From assembly GCA_025353525.1 (NCBI GenBank), contig JANXOO010001177.1, forward strand, positions 1 through 7,030: DNA of 7,030 nucleotides. The letters are read 5' to 3'. Within the stretch, counting starts at the first letter, position 1. Each line of letters starts with the position of its first letter. The position numbers and the translations under genes are program-made. Below, piece by piece: positions 6,539 to 7,030 of this stretch. Source of the stretch: Schlesneria sp. Its GTDB lineage: Bacteria > Planctomycetota > Planctomycetia > Planctomycetales > Planctomycetaceae. Under the pieces are notes generated by a model. The model ran no database searches, was not told where the DNA came from, and worked only from the letters and a program-made list of their open reading frames with translations.

Positions 6539-6823
6539 ATGGCCAAAAAGAAAGCGGTGAAAAAAGTTCCTCCTGTGAAGACGGTCAAAAAGAAAGCGGC
6601 AAAAAAAGCCGCTCTGGTTCCTATCCCAGCCAGCCTCAAAAAAGCTGGAAAACTCACCCGAGCACTTGCCGGGCAACTGGAGCTTGCTCAAACAGCCCCC
6701 GCGAATTCGGGAGATTTCGGCGGTACCTGCTGGATCACGCACCCTGACGTTCTGCAGCCAGAGCCGGTCAACGTCAGTCAGGCTACGTGCGCTCGAATCC
6801 ATGGTCGCTGGGAACCGAACTGA
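6539..6823 (+). CDS. Small Lys/Ala-rich protein with C-terminal two-cysteine motif
   Basis: A 94-aa protein not recognised as a named family. The start at 6539 has GGAG at 8-nt spacing; an in-frame ATG at 6449 is open but has no ribosome site. Residues 2-24 are Lys/Ala/Val-rich (KKK, KK, KKK, KK blocks), like histone H1-type or other nucleic-acid-binding tails; this is composition only. Residues 31-52 look helical (SLKKAGKLTRALAGQLELAQ). The C-terminal part (60-94) has Gly-Gly-Thr-C64-W65, then C84 and a terminal G89-R-W91-E-P-N, a spacing reminiscent of short disulphide or metal-binding Cys motifs in secreted bacterial proteins. There is no signal peptide, so a cytoplasmic location is more likely. 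A 14-bp direct repeat (6544-6557, 6586-6599) encodes two of the Lys blocks in frame. It is far from the DUF1559 gene (691 bp), so it has its own transcription. Alternative: an unusual peptide precursor. Confidence 0.65.
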   Translation: MAKKKAVKKVPPVKTVKKKAAKKAALVPIPASLKKAGKLTRALAGQLELAQTAPANSGDFGGTCWITHPDVLQPEPVNVSQATCARIHGRWEPN

Positions 6824-7030
6824 GCTTCAAGCGACGGTGTCGGCTGCATCGATTGATGTTCCAGCTCGCATGACACAGGGACCGAGCGTAGGGTGATGAA
6901 AACCTGGGGTTGACATGAAAAAGTGATCGGGCGAGATTTGTTACGGAGACTCACTGTTAAAGGCCAGTCGTTGCAAGGATTGGATACTCGGCGAAACACA
7001 GCAAACCCGAAACGGATTTACCCTCTTTCG
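6824..7030. other. Terminal 207 bp without a recognisable gene
   Basis: No open frame with a plausible start and ribosome site, no tRNA-like fold and no clear terminator were seen. Two short frames after ATG at 6896 and 6915 stop within a few codons. The stretch probably belongs to the upstream region of a gene beyond the window. Confidence 0.5.
6910..6938 (+). promoter_or_regulatory. Promoter candidate pointing out of the window
   Basis: TTGACA (6910-6915) is a perfect -35 consensus; 17 bp on lies GAGATT (6933-6938), only 3 of 6 to the -10 consensus. The -35 overlaps a stray CCTGGGGTT word (6903-6911), the same word that ends the inner palindrome, so the match may be incidental. Confidence 0.25.

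Noticed and set aside
6941..7030. tRNA or other structured RNA gene at the window end
   Set aside because: No acceptor stem, TTC-loop or anticodon arm could be assembled.

Overview
The window looks like a chromosomal segment of a planctomycete (Planctomycetota). The main pointer is a large secreted protein ending in a DUF1559 module, a family hugely expanded in that phylum. Moderate GC content, large hairpin-rich intergenic repeats and single-gene transcription units fit this. No species can be named from the sequence alone.

Layout: (1) 1-1266 (+) is the 3' part of an ftsH-type gene for a membrane AAA+ zinc metalloprotease; the N-terminus and Walker A lie outside the window. (2) 1312-3075 (-) is a membrane sensor histidine kinase of 587 aa, convergent with ftsH. 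Its extracytoplasmic Tll0287-like (DUF3365) sensor carries a CxxCH c-type haem motif. No response regulator is adjacent. (3) 3076-3336 is a divergent intergenic region with a perfect 8+8 bp dyad near the kinase start and a weak promoter candidate for the next gene. (4) 3337-5847 (+) is a secreted 836-aa protein. A long N-terminal region, vaguely DUF3352-like, is joined to a C-terminal DUF1559 module that has lost the usual prepilin leader. (5) 5848-6538 has no convincing gene. It holds a nested, mirror-symmetric inverted-repeat structure of about 580 bp (5851-6432): degenerate outer arms with a 22-bp core matching at 21/22, paired small hairpins, and an inner 151-bp imperfect palindrome. (6) 6539-6823 (+) is a 94-aa protein with a Lys/Ala-rich N-terminus and a short two-cysteine C-terminal motif. 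(7) 6824-7030 has no gene, only a consensus-like -35 box that may belong to a gene beyond the window.

The genes do not form an operon: orientations are (+), (-), (+), (+) with spacers of 45, 261 and 691 bp. ftsH (membrane protein quality control) and the haem-type kinase (envelope redox or ligand sensing) both act at the membrane, but nothing in the sequence links them functionally. The least explained parts are the nested inverted-repeat element, the kinase dyad with its haem-type sensor, and the small Lys-rich/Cys protein.
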